Below, one piece after another: positions 48,434 through 61,420 of a stretch of DNA of 64,000 nucleotides (the stretch's first letter is position 1; the number at the start of each line of letters is the position of its first letter). Source of the stretch: Eleusine coracana subsp. coracana (taxonomy: Eukaryota > Streptophyta > Magnoliopsida > Poales > Poaceae); the NCBI GenBank assembly GCA_032690845.1, contig CM064425.1, positions 35,490,240 through 35,554,239 of the forward strand, given 5' to 3'. The notes below the pieces were generated by a model. It saw only the letters and a list, made by a program, of their open reading frames with translations. It was not told the DNA's origin and did no database searches. Position numbers and translations under genes: made by a program.

Positions 48434-51290
48434 CTAATGTATCTGATTACATAAATACAGCTCTGCCGAAGGAGAAGAGGTGTTATCTTCTATTTTTGGA
48501 GAGCCAGGAAGAGTCGGCATAGCTGGATTGACGTCAATGTTTTCAACCAGGGCTTGGGAGTTTTCTAACATCGAATCCATCAGCAATTGACATTGGTTGA
48601 TAGGTTGGAGCCCTCCTTGATCTTGTCCAACGGCAGTTCCGGGGACCAAGATTGGCAAATAGCCAACACTTGACTCTCAGCCTCGGTTGCCACCCTCCTG
48701 GTATGATTGGCGATCGCCTCTGGTGTGTGCTCCAGCAAGTATTCAATAGAATACCTGGTCTGCTCCATTTACTTTGCGTGGATGTTGTCCAGAGCCTTCC
48801 GAGCACCATATGACAATACTGCAGACCAGTATCAAGATTAGAAGATGAAGCTTATAATGAAGACTAATAAGAGGAAAACAAGAAGAGCTTACTGGCCAAA
48901 TTACATTATGCTGCATAGAACATGCCTTAGCATCTTTCAGGGACTCTTCTATCTCCTACAACTTCTTCAGATCAGCAAGCTCGACATCTCGCTCACCAAG
49001 AGTCTTGGATAGGTCGTCCTTCTTGGTCTTCAGAACATTTAAATACTTTTGTTGATTGGAAGTGACCTTCTCCAGTTTGGCAATGATTTCTTCATGGTTT
49101 ACAAACATATGGAGAAAGTATACAAGACATAAGGGTTTGAAGATCCTTTACCAGTGAGATCATGGCGGCTTTGTTGCAAGGAAGTAGAGACTTCCTTATA
49201 GCCGGTCTGCAGCTTCTCTTGTTGTTGTTGAGCTTTTGCCAGCTGCTGACCGGTGACTACGAACAACAGCAAGTCACAGATACAATAAGTATTTATACAT
49301 AAGGAAGGATATTCAATACATACCTAAGCTCTCGGCCTCAAGGTACTCTATCCTTGCTTGCTTTTTCTCCACCAGAGCATATATTTTCTAGATGAAGGAA
49401 GACCATTATGGATAGAAGCAATGATGGGGTGAGAAAAAAAGGACCTAGTATTGATGTACCTTGGTTGCTTCTCGGTGTTGGTGGAGAATTTCCAAGTCTT
49501 TGGCTTCAGGCCGACCCACAGTTTTCTTGACTGGTATGACCTTGTCCTTGATGGGACAAGGTGCACCACCAGTCGGGGGAGGAGAGACGGTCTACGAGGG
49601 TGGCCTTGGAGCTGTTGGGGTCTCTTTCGCTTGAGTCTACACGCTTGGTGGCATAACTTCAGACTGAGGTAAGTCCGTCGAATGAAGCGCAGGAGTCGAC
49701 CAAGTGTCCTTAGACACAAGGGCGCTCTAAGTTTCGGTTGACTGAGTAGTGTGTTCACTACATGACAAAAATGTTAGAAACTGAACATATTTTAATTATA
49801 CTTGATTTGAAGATGTGAAGTAACTTATCTAGAGGCGTGCTTGATCTTGATTTGGCTGACCTTCTTCTTTAAGGAAGTGGTCGGTGAATTTGATCACTTC
49901 CTCTTGGTGGATTTGTCAACTTTCTTTGTTGCTCCTGCATCATGCGCCTCTTGACTTGGGGGCTCTGACCGATTTGATGGTTGGTCGGAGGGAGCAGGGG
50001 AGGGCTGACTGATGTTTTGAGGTTGGTCTTTCTCGTCATTTCCCAGATATTGCCGTCGACGGTAAGAAAGCTTTTTTATCCGCTGACTGGTGAGGGGGAG
50101 ATCGGTGGTGGGGACAGCAGAGTCGCCATCAATGACCGATTCGGCTGGACGCGTGCTTGCTGATGAGCTTGACCCACCAGTACCGGTCTGCGGCGGCTTC
50201 TCCACATAATCCGGTCCCTCAGTGTTGGTCGGAGGAAGTGGAGGGTGTGACACGTAAGTGTCCAGAACCTGAAAATAAACATCAAGATATCAGACTAGTC
50301 TTATCATTTGGCCAAGGTGGATATCAAATAAACATTGAACATCCAGAAGCTTACTCGGGCCCGGTGAATGACCATGTTGTATGCCTTTGTGATTACGGCA
50401 TGATCTTGAAGGGTGTTCCCTTCAAACATCTTCTCTAAGTAAGACCAACGCAGAGTGGAGTTTGGTGGGTGGGGCACTTCCCTCGTTTCATCATCAGTGG
50501 AATATTTCCAAGCAGGATGGCTTTATTGTTTAAGGGGTTGAACCCGGCACACTATGAACCTTTTCGCTATTTTGACGTTGTCGACTCCCTCTTTCTTCAA
50601 GTTGGCAATCTTCTTCAACAGCTCGACTACCTGGGCATCGTTGGGGTCCGGCCTCTCTGACCAACATGTTCCGGGGCAGGCCTTTGCACTAGTGAAATCT
50701 GCAGGAACAGGGGGAGAACTATCACAATAGAACCACTCTTCCCTCTAGTTCTTATTTTCGGTGTTCAGGGGCATATTGATGTAGGCCTCCTTCTTGCGCA
50801 ACTGGAAGCCAACTCCACCAATGGCGACTTGGTTCTCCTTCGTTGGTAGCGGTCGAAGGACGAGGAGATGTTGAAAAAGAGAAAAGTGGGGCAACACGCC
50901 CAGAAAAGTTTCACACAAATGCACAAAAATCGCAATGTGCAGAATAGAATTGGGATTGAGATTGACAAGCTCAATCACATAAAAGAAAAGGAGCCCGCAC
51001 AAAAAGCTATAGTAGGGAACTCCAAGACCGTGCTCAAAGAACGAGCAAAAGACAACAATCTGCTTATGGATTAGAAGAGGATGGGCTTCAGAATCAGGTA
51101 CCTTCCAATCGATGCGCGCTTGCTCTGGAAGGATGCCGTCGACCACCATGGTGTTTAGGTCCTTGGTGGAGATGCTGCTCTTTGAGAATTCCTGCAGTTG
51201 TTCTGGATCTCCAGCTCCGAAGACGAAGACTCAACAGCGGTGGTGGCAGCTTTTTGCCCTTTGGCGGATTTGCGTGTCATCTTGGTGGGA
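48434..51290 (-). pseudogene. Antisense ORF of element D (putative gypsy-type transposon domain)
   Basis: Between pol and the 3' LTR, coding potential lies on the opposite strand. Minus-strand reading from about 51280 begins MTRKSAKGQKAATT. It continues with FEHGLGVPYYSFLCGLLFFY and LNPNSILHIAIFVHLCETF (51060-50870), then IGGVGFQLRKKEAYINMPL (about 50800). I recognise this as the plant 'putative gypsy type transposon' (Transposase_28) domain. Downstream are a Ser/Pro-rich linker ending in a Lys-rich KKVDKSTKRK (50253-49894) and Gln/Lys-rich, probably coiled-coil segments to about 48434. Gaps with GT/AG-like edges may be introns. Stops and frame changes suggest decay. Its role is unknown; antisense ORFs in this position are a recorded feature of Tat elements. 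Confidence 0.65.
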
Positions 51291-52301
51291 TGGTGCGTCG
51301 CAGTGGACCTGGAAATAGCACCCTAACCTTAGCATGAACTTGGGGGCTGGGAACGCTGGAGGATCTACAGCGGCGGCGAGAAACTACAAACCCTAGCAAT
51401 GAGGAGTTGAGGAGGTGCGAGAACAGAGGAAGCCAGAGGAAGACGAAGCGCTAGAGCGAAATGACGGCGTGGACTAGGCGTCATCCCTCTTTCGCTCTTT
51501 TAGACCTTCGCTTTTTGACCTAGTCGCGGGGGGTCCATATGGGCTGGCATGGGCTGCACAGTAGCAGGCCGTTTGCTTTCGTTTGCTAAAATAAAGATAG
51601 GCGATATTCTTTAAATAGAAGTATTGCTTAAAAAGCTTGAGAGTTAATCTCGGGGGCTTCTTTGATGAGAAGTAGTGGCGAATCCACTAATAATATCTCC
51701 GTATCTATGTGATTTGATGATCATGTAGCAGAGGACTTGTTGGCCGTTCGGATATAAATTCATGATTATGTTACTGATTGATGTCAGTAATTGAATATTG
51801 AAAATGAGCTTATTATAATTTGAGTGATGATTTATTAAGGAAAAGCTATTTTATGATTGATGTCATTTCAGCTTAGTACTGTATTATGATTGATGTCATA
51901 AATTTTTATATGGACAATAACATGACTAAAGTCATGGTGTTAAGTCCATGAATCACTCGGAATAGAGTGTATATCACTCGGCCATACCTTCCATCGGTCG
52001 GCATGTTTGACAATATGTAGACCGATCCTCTAGTTTGATGATTAGGGGTCATAAAGGCTCGTACTTGATGGTTTGAGTAACCTAAACCCAACAAAATGTT
52101 ATGAGGTAATATTATTAGACTCTTAAATTATTTGTTAGTCTCCAAATTACACAAGACTCGGGAGCTACACCTGATCAGGTGCACCTAGTCGGCGCACCAG
52201 ATCTATTAGGAACTTCAATGAAGAGGTCTTCCTAATTTATGACCTATTTAAAGATCACTCGGTGAGTCACAACTCAAAATCAAAAAGCACTCGGGGGCTA
52301 C

Positions 52302-52679
52302 TGTGGAATATATACCTTTCGGGTATCCATAGTTAGGCTGAAGTCGGTAGACAACCGGCCGGCCCACCATAAGGGAACCAACCGAGTTAGCTTGGAGCAT
52401 AAGGCAATTGAAGATAGACTTTCTATATAAATCCTTATAGACTACGAGTAGGACTCTTCATGTACTCCCCTGCTAACCGGATATATAAGGTGGCTGGGAC
52501 CTCCCCATCAAGGGCACAAAAATCTTCACATTGCAATAAAAACCACAGAATACAGGACGTAGGGTTTTTACTCTCATCAAGAGGGCCCGAACCTGTATAA
52601 CTCGGCATCTTGTGTTATCATCGTACTTCTTAGTCCCGACGTAGCCCCATAAATATATTGCCGAGAATAAGTCTCAACA
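52302..52679 (+). repeat. 3' LTR of element D
   Basis: 378 bp with intact TG...CA, preceded by CTCGGGGGCTAC and followed by TSD AATTT. Confidence 0.92.
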
Positions 52680-55600
52680 AATTTCAAGTTTCTGGGGCAA
52701 CGGGATTGACTCTCCGACGCTTCAGAGGTCGCCAGTTACATCACCTTCAACGGATTCTTACATCCATCGAGCAAAAGATGCAGGTGTGTCCTTTGTCCAC
52801 ATTGCTCGTGCAGCAGAAACTCTCGCCGATCCGGTGGTGGGTGCCCGTGTGGTGGCTGATTCAACTCCACCGTCACTCAATCAGTCAGAGTTTAAGGCAT
52901 GACAGATTATGAAATCCCTGTTCACAAGCAAGAAAAGTTCTAGAGAGCCATGGAAGGGCCCGCTCCCTCCTCGTCGGATCTCACCAGAGCTAACCCTTGC
53001 GGACTGCATTGCTAGTGGGGAACAACACGATGTCGGCGAAGGTAGACGGTGTTGGAAGGTACAAGACGATGTTCAAATTTTGAATTCTCAAAATTCAAAG
53101 GTGGATCCAGGATGTCAGGCAAATTTCCAGATCAAGCCCAAACCGGGTTTTTGGCTCAAGATGGGCCCAATTGGACCAAGATGACCCTCAATTCTGGGGT
53201 GGCCCATCTTCTAGCTCGAAAAGGAAAGCTACCGATCGAGTTTTGGTACCCTGATTCCAGTGTGGTGCTCTGTGATGGCGGCCAAAAAACTTACGCTACG
53301 GCGGTGAAGCAGGGTAGGGCAATGGAGAACGCAGGTCATCAGGGTGTTGGCCGCGGGCATGGATCGTTCCCTGCAGGCGCGGGCGGTGACGGTTTTCAGG
53401 GAGGTGGTGCTCCGTTTCCTGGTGGTTCTGGCAATGGTGGTGGCAATTGGGGAGGCATGTCTAGAAACTTTCCTCAACAGCAGATCCCTCAATAACAGTG
53501 GACGCGGGGGGTCAATTCGGACAAGCTACAAATTGCAACTACGGCAATAACCAATTCTAGGGTCCTAGCAACAGAGCTGGTCAATTCTTTGGTGCTAACA
53601 TCAGTGCTGGACAATGTCAGGGCGGCAATTCAGGGGCTGACCACTTCCAGAGCGGCAACTCAGGTGCCACCCATCAGGGTGCAACTTAGGTGCTTGTTAT
53701 TTTTAGGGTGGCAGTTTTGGTGCTCAACAACCCGATGGATTCTCTTTTCAGGGGCAAGGAGGCAGTGGGTTTCTGCAGCAAGGAGGGCAATTCAACTCTG
53801 GACCTAGCCAAAATTTCGAGCAAGGTGGTCGAGGTTTCAATCGCGGGGCTGCTGCTCGCGGTGGGCAAAGAAACCGTGGGCCGTGGGTCTAATCGGGGTA
53901 GGGGCAGAGGTGCACCTGTTGTTAATGGCTATACCTGCAGACCTGATAGGGCCTCAGACTATTCTTGCGCCCGCCCAACCTCAGGTTGCAGCTCCTTTGA
54001 AGGATGCTACCGTAGCTGCCAAGAAGGCAGGGAAGCACAAGATTGGGGAAGGCGAAGCTAGCTCAGGTGTTGTGTTGGATGCTCAAGGTGATATCCTTAT
54101 GTCTAGTAAGGCAGATAAAAGTAATAAGAAAGACTGGTGTTTTAGATGCCGTACTAGACATGTTTCTGCAGATTGTAATACAAAGCTTTTTTGCAACGTT
54201 TGTGAGGGCCTGAATCGTGTTGCGGCTGCCTGTCCTACGAAGAAGAAACCTAGGCCTGTGGCGAATGCGGTAGGGTACGTGGTAAATGATTTGGGTTTCT
54301 ACCATTACACATGCACCCTATTCAACGTCCAAAAAAGATGGAATTACAGCTCTAATTTCTGTGGTTGGCAGATCACTCACTGAGTTGGAGATTGTTAGCC
54401 ATCTAAAATGCTTGGTAAGGGATAATTTTGAATGGGACATACAGCTTCATGGGCCAGACAGATGGGTGGTTCCTTTTCCCTCTAAAGCTAAGTTGAAGCG
54501 CACTATAAATTACGGATCAGCGGATCTTAATAATGGAGTGTGGCTGAAATTTGAAGAGTTCCAAGAGGAGGAATATTTTGGACATGAGCTACCTTTCATT
54601 TGGATGCGGGTTTTAAATTTACCAAAGGTCCTGAGGACTTAAGAGGTTTTATGGGCAATTGGAACTATGTTTGGAGATACATAGCGTGTTGACATGATCA
54701 CCATGCGGCAGAATAAATTTGGGAGATACAAGGTGGCAGTGCTTGATCCAAATATTGTACCACACCAAATGGATGTAGTGATCGGAACAAGGTTCTTTGA
54801 ACTTAAGTTTGAGATTGAACCGTTTGAGCCTATTTTTGGAGTGTAGGGTGCTATCATGAATGCTTCGGACAATGAGGGCAATAATCATGCCATGGACGAA
54901 GACAAAGACCCAGCGCAACATGCCTCCCTCTGTCTTCCCATCCAGTTCTAAACATGGACCTCCATAGGCTAATGCAAAGGACAAATCCAACCAATCGGCA
55001 AATGATGAGTCTGAAGTCAACTGGAAGGAGGATGATCTACTGAACGAAGAGTGGGAAATGCGAGAAGGAAAAGTGAAGGGTAAGGCTTTTTTGCAGGCAA
55101 TTCCAACTGGCCAGTGCAGGCAACTTTCACCGCCAACGTTGATCCCCTCGCCACTACCAGAGGAGACAACGCCACCTTCGATTAAGGCAGCAGCAGAGCC
55201 GATGGCTTTACCTGATGAGTCGGGTAGTAATGTTGTCCTAGGCCAAGGGATATGCGCAGGAGGGGTTGAGCCAGATGTAACCCTAGAGGGGTTGAGCCTT
55301 CCCGTGTTGCCCATCGATCCTGATGGTCCGGCGTGGTTATCAAATGTTGGCGACATATGCGCTGCTGCTACAGGTGTTGGGCAGGTCTCGGCTGCTAGTG
55401 GTGGTGTCTACCCGGTGGTGGATGTCACCATGGGCGGTCATGTGTCTGCAGATGCAGAAAACTCGCAGGAGACTCCTCCTTTGGGTCCACTCTTGGAGCA
55501 AGCAATCCTATAGTTTCAGGGCAGGGGAGATGGTGGTGAGATCACAGAGAAAGCGCAATGGTGTGCTACACCACCTTCTCCAGCGCTACAGGTGGTACCT

Positions 55601-56097
55601 TCATCTACCCCATTGAGGAGGAGTGAAAGGCGTCGGGATTCTGTTGATGAACACTCAACAGAGAGGGCGTCCAGACTTGTTGCTTGGAAGAATTTAGACG
55701 GGAATGAAGGTAACTCTAAAGATAGCTCTTTCCTTTCTTTCTCTAATAAGCGAATCACTGATAACATAAAGAACATGGGTATTTCTTTAGGAAAGGAGAA
55801 AAATCTTATTATGTCATCGGTTAAGCTTATTAAGGAAGTAGAAAAAGGTAGAACTATTGTGCTTTCTAATGAACCTTGTAAAGATAGTCATGTAAATGTA
55901 GATGTAGAGGATTTTGATTGTGAACAACATCAAAGAGCTCTTGGTCATCTTTGTGGTGAACTAACGGAGGAATTGATGGATGATAGCAATGAGGATTTGG
56001 CAATTGTTTCTGAGTATCATAAAAATAAGAATACTAAAGGTAGGAAAAGCAAGCTGTCTCTTAGAAAGTCTACAACATAAAAACAAATTCTTTTCTA

Positions 56098-59000
56098 ATG
56101 AGAGGTATTTTTTGGAATAGCAGAGGTCTGAGAGACTTAGCTAAGCATAATTTCCTTCATGATATTTATTTAGAGAAATATCTCGATTTTACTGCCATCT
56201 TGGAAACCCACAAGAGAGACTTCTCGATGAATGTCTAAATAACTTTTGTGGTGGTAGAGACTTCTTTTGGCACTAGATCCCACCTAATGGTAGATCTGGA
56301 GGGATCCTGCTAGGAGTTAATTTAAGTGTGTTCTCTATTCAAAAAATGCTGGTAGGGGAGTTTCATATTAAGTTTCACATTAAGAACAAAAGCAATAATT
56401 TCAATTGGATTTTAATGGCTATATATGGTGCAACTCAACCCGAACATAAGGATCGCTTTCTTGCTGAATTTGTGAATGCTTGTAGCTCTGAAACTTTACC
56501 TCAAATGGTTGGTGGTGATTTTAACATTATTAGAAACCCTTAAAAAAAGAACAATGATAGATTTGATAATAGGTGGCCTTTTCTTTTTAATGCTTGTATT
56601 GAAACTCTCAATCTTAGAGAACTAGAGTTAATTGGCCGCAAATTTACTTGGGCGAACTCTACAGCGGTTCCTACGTATGAGAAGTTGGATCGGATTTTGA
56701 TTAGCACTGATTGGGAGCTAAAGTTTCCCCTCTCCTCTATGGTAGCCTTAACTAGAGATATTTCTGATCACACACCTTTCTTATTAGACACTGGTGAAGC
56801 CTCCCATAGAGGTAACAGTCATATTTTCAGATTTGAGCTAGGATGGCTTAATAGAGATGACTTTCATGGCATTGTGTCTAAGGTGTGGCGGGAGGAAACA
56901 AAAGGGTCAACTCCTATGCAATGTTGGCAAAATAAAATTCGGACTTTAAGGCGTTACCTTAGAGGATGGGCCAAAAATAAAATTAGTGAGATTAAAAAGA
57001 TAAAGGATTTTCTCTATGATCATCTAGATGTGCTAGATTGAAAAGCAGAGGTTTCCATGTTAACTCCACAAGAGATTGAATATAAGCATTGTCTTACAAA
57101 CCAACTACAACAATTGCTTAGAGAAGAAGAGCTTTATTGGCTCCAAAGATCAAAAGCAACTAATGTAGTAAACAGGGATGACAATACGAAATATTTTCAA
57201 CTCTTAGCAAATGGGAGACATAGGAAAACTAGGATTTTTCAACTAGAACAAGATGAAGGAGTAATTGTAGGGCAAGAGAATCTAAAAGCCTTTATCTCTA
57301 ATTATTATAAGGGGCTATTTGGGGAACCTGTTTCTAACTTTTTCAGCCTAGATGAGGAGATTATGGAGGATAGACCTCAAATTTCTGTTGAAGAAAATGA
57401 GGGCCTCACGGAACCTTTTTGTGAAAAAGAAATTAGAGATGCAATTTTTCAAATGGAACACAATAAAGCACCTGGTCCAGATGGATTCCTAGCTCAGTTT
57501 TATCAAAGCTTTTGGGATATTATTAAATCAGACCTTTTAGAGCTTTTTACGAGTTCCATAAAAATGAGCTTCCTATTCATTGTCTCAATTTTAGGGTAAT
57601 TACATTGCTCCCTAAGTTATCTGACGTGAGTAGAATTGAACAATATAGACCTATTTGTCTTCTAAATGTTAGTTTTAAAATCTTCACTAAAGTGCTTACT
57701 AATAGGCTTGCTCTGGTAGCAAATAAAGTAATTTGCCCTTCTCAGATAGCCTTTATTCCTAGTAGATTTATTATGGAAGGGCTAGTGGTTCTGCATGAGA
57801 CTATTCATGAACTTCATAAGAAAAAGAAGGATGGCGTAATTCTTAAATTAGATTTTGAGAAAGCTTATGATAAGGTGAAATGGCCTTTTCTTCAACAAGT
57901 GTTGAGATTAAAAGGCTTCTCACCAATCTGGTGCTCCTGGATTCAGAAAGTAATTTCTAAAGGGAGTGTTGGGATTAAGGTAAATGATGACATCGGTCAT
58001 TTCTTTCAAACTAAGAAGGGTGTTAGACAGGGTGACCCTCTCTCTCGCATTCTTTTTAATATTGTGGTCGATATGTTGGCCATCTTAATCGATAGAGCTA
58101 AAGAAAATGGGCAAGTTAGAGGAGTTGTACCTCACTTAGTCCCTGACGGATTATCTATCTTACAATATGCGGATGACACTATTATCTTTATGGAAAATGA
58201 TTTAGAAGAGGCAAAAAATATGAAGTTGCTGCTTTGTGCATTTGAACAACTATCAGGCCTTAAAATTAATTTTCATAAAAGTGAGATTTTTTGTTATGGT
58301 GCTGCAAGGGAATTGGAGATGGAATACTCACAGATTTTTGGTTGTCACTTGGGTACATTTCCATTTAGATACCTTGGCATTCCGATGCACCATAGGAAGC
58401 TTCGTAATAGTGATTGGGGAGAGGTGGAACAAAGATTTGAGAAGAGATTAAATGGTTGGAAAGGAAAGCTTTTATCTGTAGGTGGTCGCTTGGTCCTTAT
58501 TAATTCAGTTCTTAGCAGTCTTTAAAAAGCTGGACTATTTCAGGTCTAGTTTTTTTTTTTGGCAAGGGGATGGTCATAAGAAAAAATATAGATTGACTAA
58601 ATGGGGGATTCTTTGCTCGCCAAAGGACCAAGGGGATCTGGGGATTTTAAATCTTGACTTACAGAATAAATGCCTCCTTAGTAAGTGGTTATATAAATTG
58701 ATCAACGAGGACGGGATCTGGCAACAAATTCTTACGAAGAAGTATTTGAGAAATAAAACTATCACACAGTTTGAACATGTCCCAGATGACTCTCATTTTT
58801 GCTCAAGCATTATGAAGGTCAAAAATGATTTTTTGAGAATGGGAAAGTTTAATTTGGGAGATGGTACTCAATTGCGATTCTAGGAGGACAAATGGGTAGG
58901 CAACCACACCCTCATGGATCGTTTCCCGGACCTCTACAATATTGTAAGGAAGAAGCATGCGACTGTTAATTCGATGATGATGGGGAACCCCTTAAATGTG

Positions 59001-59429
59001 TCTTTTAGAAGATCTTTGGTTGGTAATAACTTACTTGCTTGGCATCAATTAGCCGCTCTAGTAATGAACATACAACTAACGGATCTTTCAGATTCATTCA
59101 CTTGGGGTTTGCATCAAAACAGGATTTACTCTGTTCGATCGATGTATAGATCGTTGGTCGCTCCTGATGTTATTCCTTTCAATCACATCATCTGGAAAAC
59201 TAAATTACCCTTAAGAGTTAAGGTCTTCACCTGGTACTTAACTAAAGGTATAGTTCTAACCAAAGATAATTTAGCAAGGAGACATTGGAAGGGGAGTTTA
59301 AAGTGTTGCTTCTGTAATCTTGATGAGAGTATTCAACACCTCTTTTTTGGTTGTCAACGAGGATTGTTCAAGTTTCTTTTAATATCACACCTCCTAATAG
59401 TATCGACCATTTATATGGGGATTAGCTAA
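56098..59429 (+). pseudogene. LINE ORF2 (endonuclease, RT, zf-RVT), broken
   Basis: It starts at about 56098 (MRGIFWNSRGL), the usual start of a plant L1 AP-endonuclease. The endonuclease continues with AILETHKRDF, GGDFNIIRNP (56511-56540), KFTWANS and a DHTPFLLDTG motif (56767-56796). RT follows: NKAPGPDGFLAQFYQSFWD (57461-57517), YRPICLLNVSFKIFTKVLTNRL (near 57640-57710), KKGVRQGDPLS and QYADDTIIF (58162-58188). The C-terminal zinc-binding RVT region has KTKLPLRVKVFTWYL and CCFCNLDESIQHLFFGC (59309-59359). Stops at about 56238, 56541, 57039, 58524 and 58881 and a frameshift at about 57600 make it inactive. ORF2 would act by target-primed reverse transcription. Confidence 0.85.
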
Positions 59430-59820
59430 ATGGATTGGATACGAAACTTAAGAACAAAATTTTGGTTGGAGCAACAACTTTATGTTGGGTAATTTGGTTA
59501 TGTAGAAATGATCTGGTTTTTAACAACACATGAGTGCTTGCTTCAATGCAGGTGATCTACAGAGGTACGCATTGGATCCGTACTTGGATACTGCTACAAA
59601 AAGAGGAGGATAAGCCTCATTTCACTTGGAGATGTCGTGTGCTTGAAACCACCGTTATGGACATCTTTGCTTTTCATGGCTGGTTCAACAATAATAGGAT
59701 TTATCTTTAGTCTTTTGAGTAATAAACGGTTTTACTGCTTTGTTAGCAGTTGGTTTCAGGACCTTGTAATAATAAACGGCTATATGCATTTGTTGATATA
59801 GAGGCCGGAATATTGAAATA

Positions 59821-61398
59821 CTAGCCAAATGCTCGTGTGTTGCTGTGGGCTTTAAAAAAGTTTAATAAATATTCTTGAACAGATAATCAATGAGCTCCAA
59901 CCAAAAAAACTGTTTTCAAAATTAATTAAAAATTAATTTTTTAATTGAGTGGATTGTATATCCTACAATTTTGCGGTAATTCCACATTAAAATGGAGGCT
60001 TTACTACACAATTTCCATCATATCAGAGTTACCTGCATCAAGTTTTAAATTAATTTCATTTTTGCACGAGATGAAAAGAGAAAACAAAAAATTCTATCGA
60101 ACATGCCGCACAATTTCTTCGTGTTTAATAATTAACTTGCCGTGGTTGCACTTAATAACAAAAAGAAAGCAATGCAGTGGAGCATCTTGGCAGAGTGGAA
60201 TCTTCCATACCACTATAATAGTATAGCATGCATCTGACCAGAGTAACCGCCCAGGGTGACCATGATCTCATCTATGCCGGCAAGAAGGCATGAGTAGTCA
60301 CCGGCCTTTTTCATCAGTCATGGATGTGTACAGCTCAAAATCCATGGTTCCTACTGCAAATCAAACCAAATTGTTCCCTAAAATCAAAACAAAGACTAAA
60401 TGAAATAGAAGCATCGAGATCTATGGTTCCTACAGGATTTGGGCGCCCAAACCTACCTGGAGCATCGACGTGGGGTAGTCGCCGGACCTGCTCTAGAACT
60501 AGGGCACAGCTAGTGGGAGCGGCTTGGGATGTGGGGCCTCCACCTCGATCACGGGCACAGGCCTCGGCAGGCTCCACGATCTCCATGCTGGTGTGCGATG
60601 TTGGACACAATGACTGGAGCCTCTCGTGTCCTTCATTGCTTCGTAACACAACATCCAACTAGGCCACTCCGGGGCAGACGAACGGTAGCTATGGGCCAGT
60701 TAGGAATTGCAGGACATGGTCGAGCTTGACGAATGACGAGGCAAACAAAGCAGTCGTCATGTCGCTCGAAGCTGTTCTTGCGCAAAATTACGTCCAACAC
60801 CACTTATTGGTTGCGATGAGGGCTCGATGACGGCGACTCTGTGTTCTCCAGAGCTGCTCTTTATGGATGGAAACTCACATATGAAGGGGAACCTTACCAG
60901 AATCGAATTAGATGTCCATGACGGCAATAAGGGAAGTCGTTCACCTTATTGCCCGCGTCACACCGGCGGCGAGGGAGCTCGGTTAGCGATGGGTTTTCGC
61001 CCTTCTGTCTGGCGGTGCGAGGGAGCGATTGGCGGCAGGTGCACTCAATCTCAGGAGAGGGACAGATAGGAGAGGGGCAGATATATTAGCAAATGGTTAT
61101 CGCGTTTCTTCCTGGAAGCACGAGGGAGCTATTTGTGGCATGTGGACTTAATTTGGGAAAGGGATGAACTCATTTGGGACTTGGGGCATTCTGCAGATTC
61201 TTTTTCTTCTGTGAACGAAGGAGTAGAGATTTACACGAGAAGAGGCAGGTGGCATGATTGTACTTATTTGGGACTCTTTGCTAATTCACGCGAAGGCGCA
61301 GAATTACATGGGACTCTGATAATTCACGAAAAGGGGTAGGGGGCAGGAAAACTTGGTGGAAGAGACGACTGCACTTGTTTTAATAGTAGTATAGAAGA
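59821..61398 (-). mobile_element. Candidate non-autonomous Helitron in the LINE 3' UTR
   Basis: On the minus strand the unit starts TCTTCTATACTACTATTAAAAC (split: TCTTCTATAC, TACTATTAAAAC; right edge about 61398, or 61407 by an alternative frame). It ends GCAACACACGAGCATTTGGCTAG (split: GCAACACACG, AGCATTTGGCTAG) at 59821, followed by T. These resemble the TC start and CTAG end of grass Helitrons, whose 3' end carries a GCAACGCACGGGC palindrome, here decayed. Insertion between A and T without target duplication fits: removing it restores a continuous LINE 3' UTR running to its A7 tail. It encodes no Rep/helicase. The GC-rich interior (60420-61080) has short ORFs without recognised domains and could include captured sequence. 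Confidence 0.6.
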
Positions 61399-61420
61399 TA
61401 TAGAAGATATTCCTATTTCT

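Larger units (their letters stand above)
41498..52679 (+). mobile_element. Ty3/gypsy Tat-lineage element D with TSD AATTT
   Basis: LTRs of 378 bp (41498-41875 and 52302-52679) are flanked by perfect AATTT (41493-41497, 52680-52684). The right LTR begins TGTGGAATATATACC after the Tat-type polypurine tract CTCGGGGGCTAC (52290-52301). The left LTR begins TA, a mutated TG. Domain order is gag, PR, RT, RNase H, second RNase H-like, INT. About 4.4 kb then separates pol from the 3' LTR and holds an antisense ORF, a layout known from Tat elements such as RIRE2 and Grande. About 30 differences between the LTRs by hand count indicate an older insertion. Confidence 0.92.
41368..55513 (+). pseudogene. 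LINE ORF1, split by element D and degenerate
   Basis: A reading frame opens at ATG 41368 and is still open where D begins. After D and its duplicated pentamer, the same frame continues to a stop at 52902, so D inserted into an open frame. Downstream, reading switches frames through a Gly/Asn/Gln-rich segment (53050-53900). It then passes CCHC-type Cys clusters (CFRCRTRHVSADC and CNVCEGLNRVAAAC, 54139-54234) and a TAHAVGY-like stretch (ANAVGYVVNDLGFYHY). A domain with FPSKAKLKRTINYGSADLNNG and RVDMITMRQNKFGRYKVAVL follows (54286-54841). This order matches the ORF1-type zinc knuckle plus DUF4283 proteins of plant L1 LINEs, which bind nucleic acid. The acidic, Pro-rich tail to about 55513 is poorly conserved. 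Several stops and frameshifts make it non-functional. The assignment of the 41368 segment to ORF1 proper is inference. Confidence 0.65.

Noticed and set aside
53589..53868. Short Gly/Val-rich ORFs as separate genes
   Set aside because: They are frame fragments of the degenerate low-complexity part of LINE ORF1.
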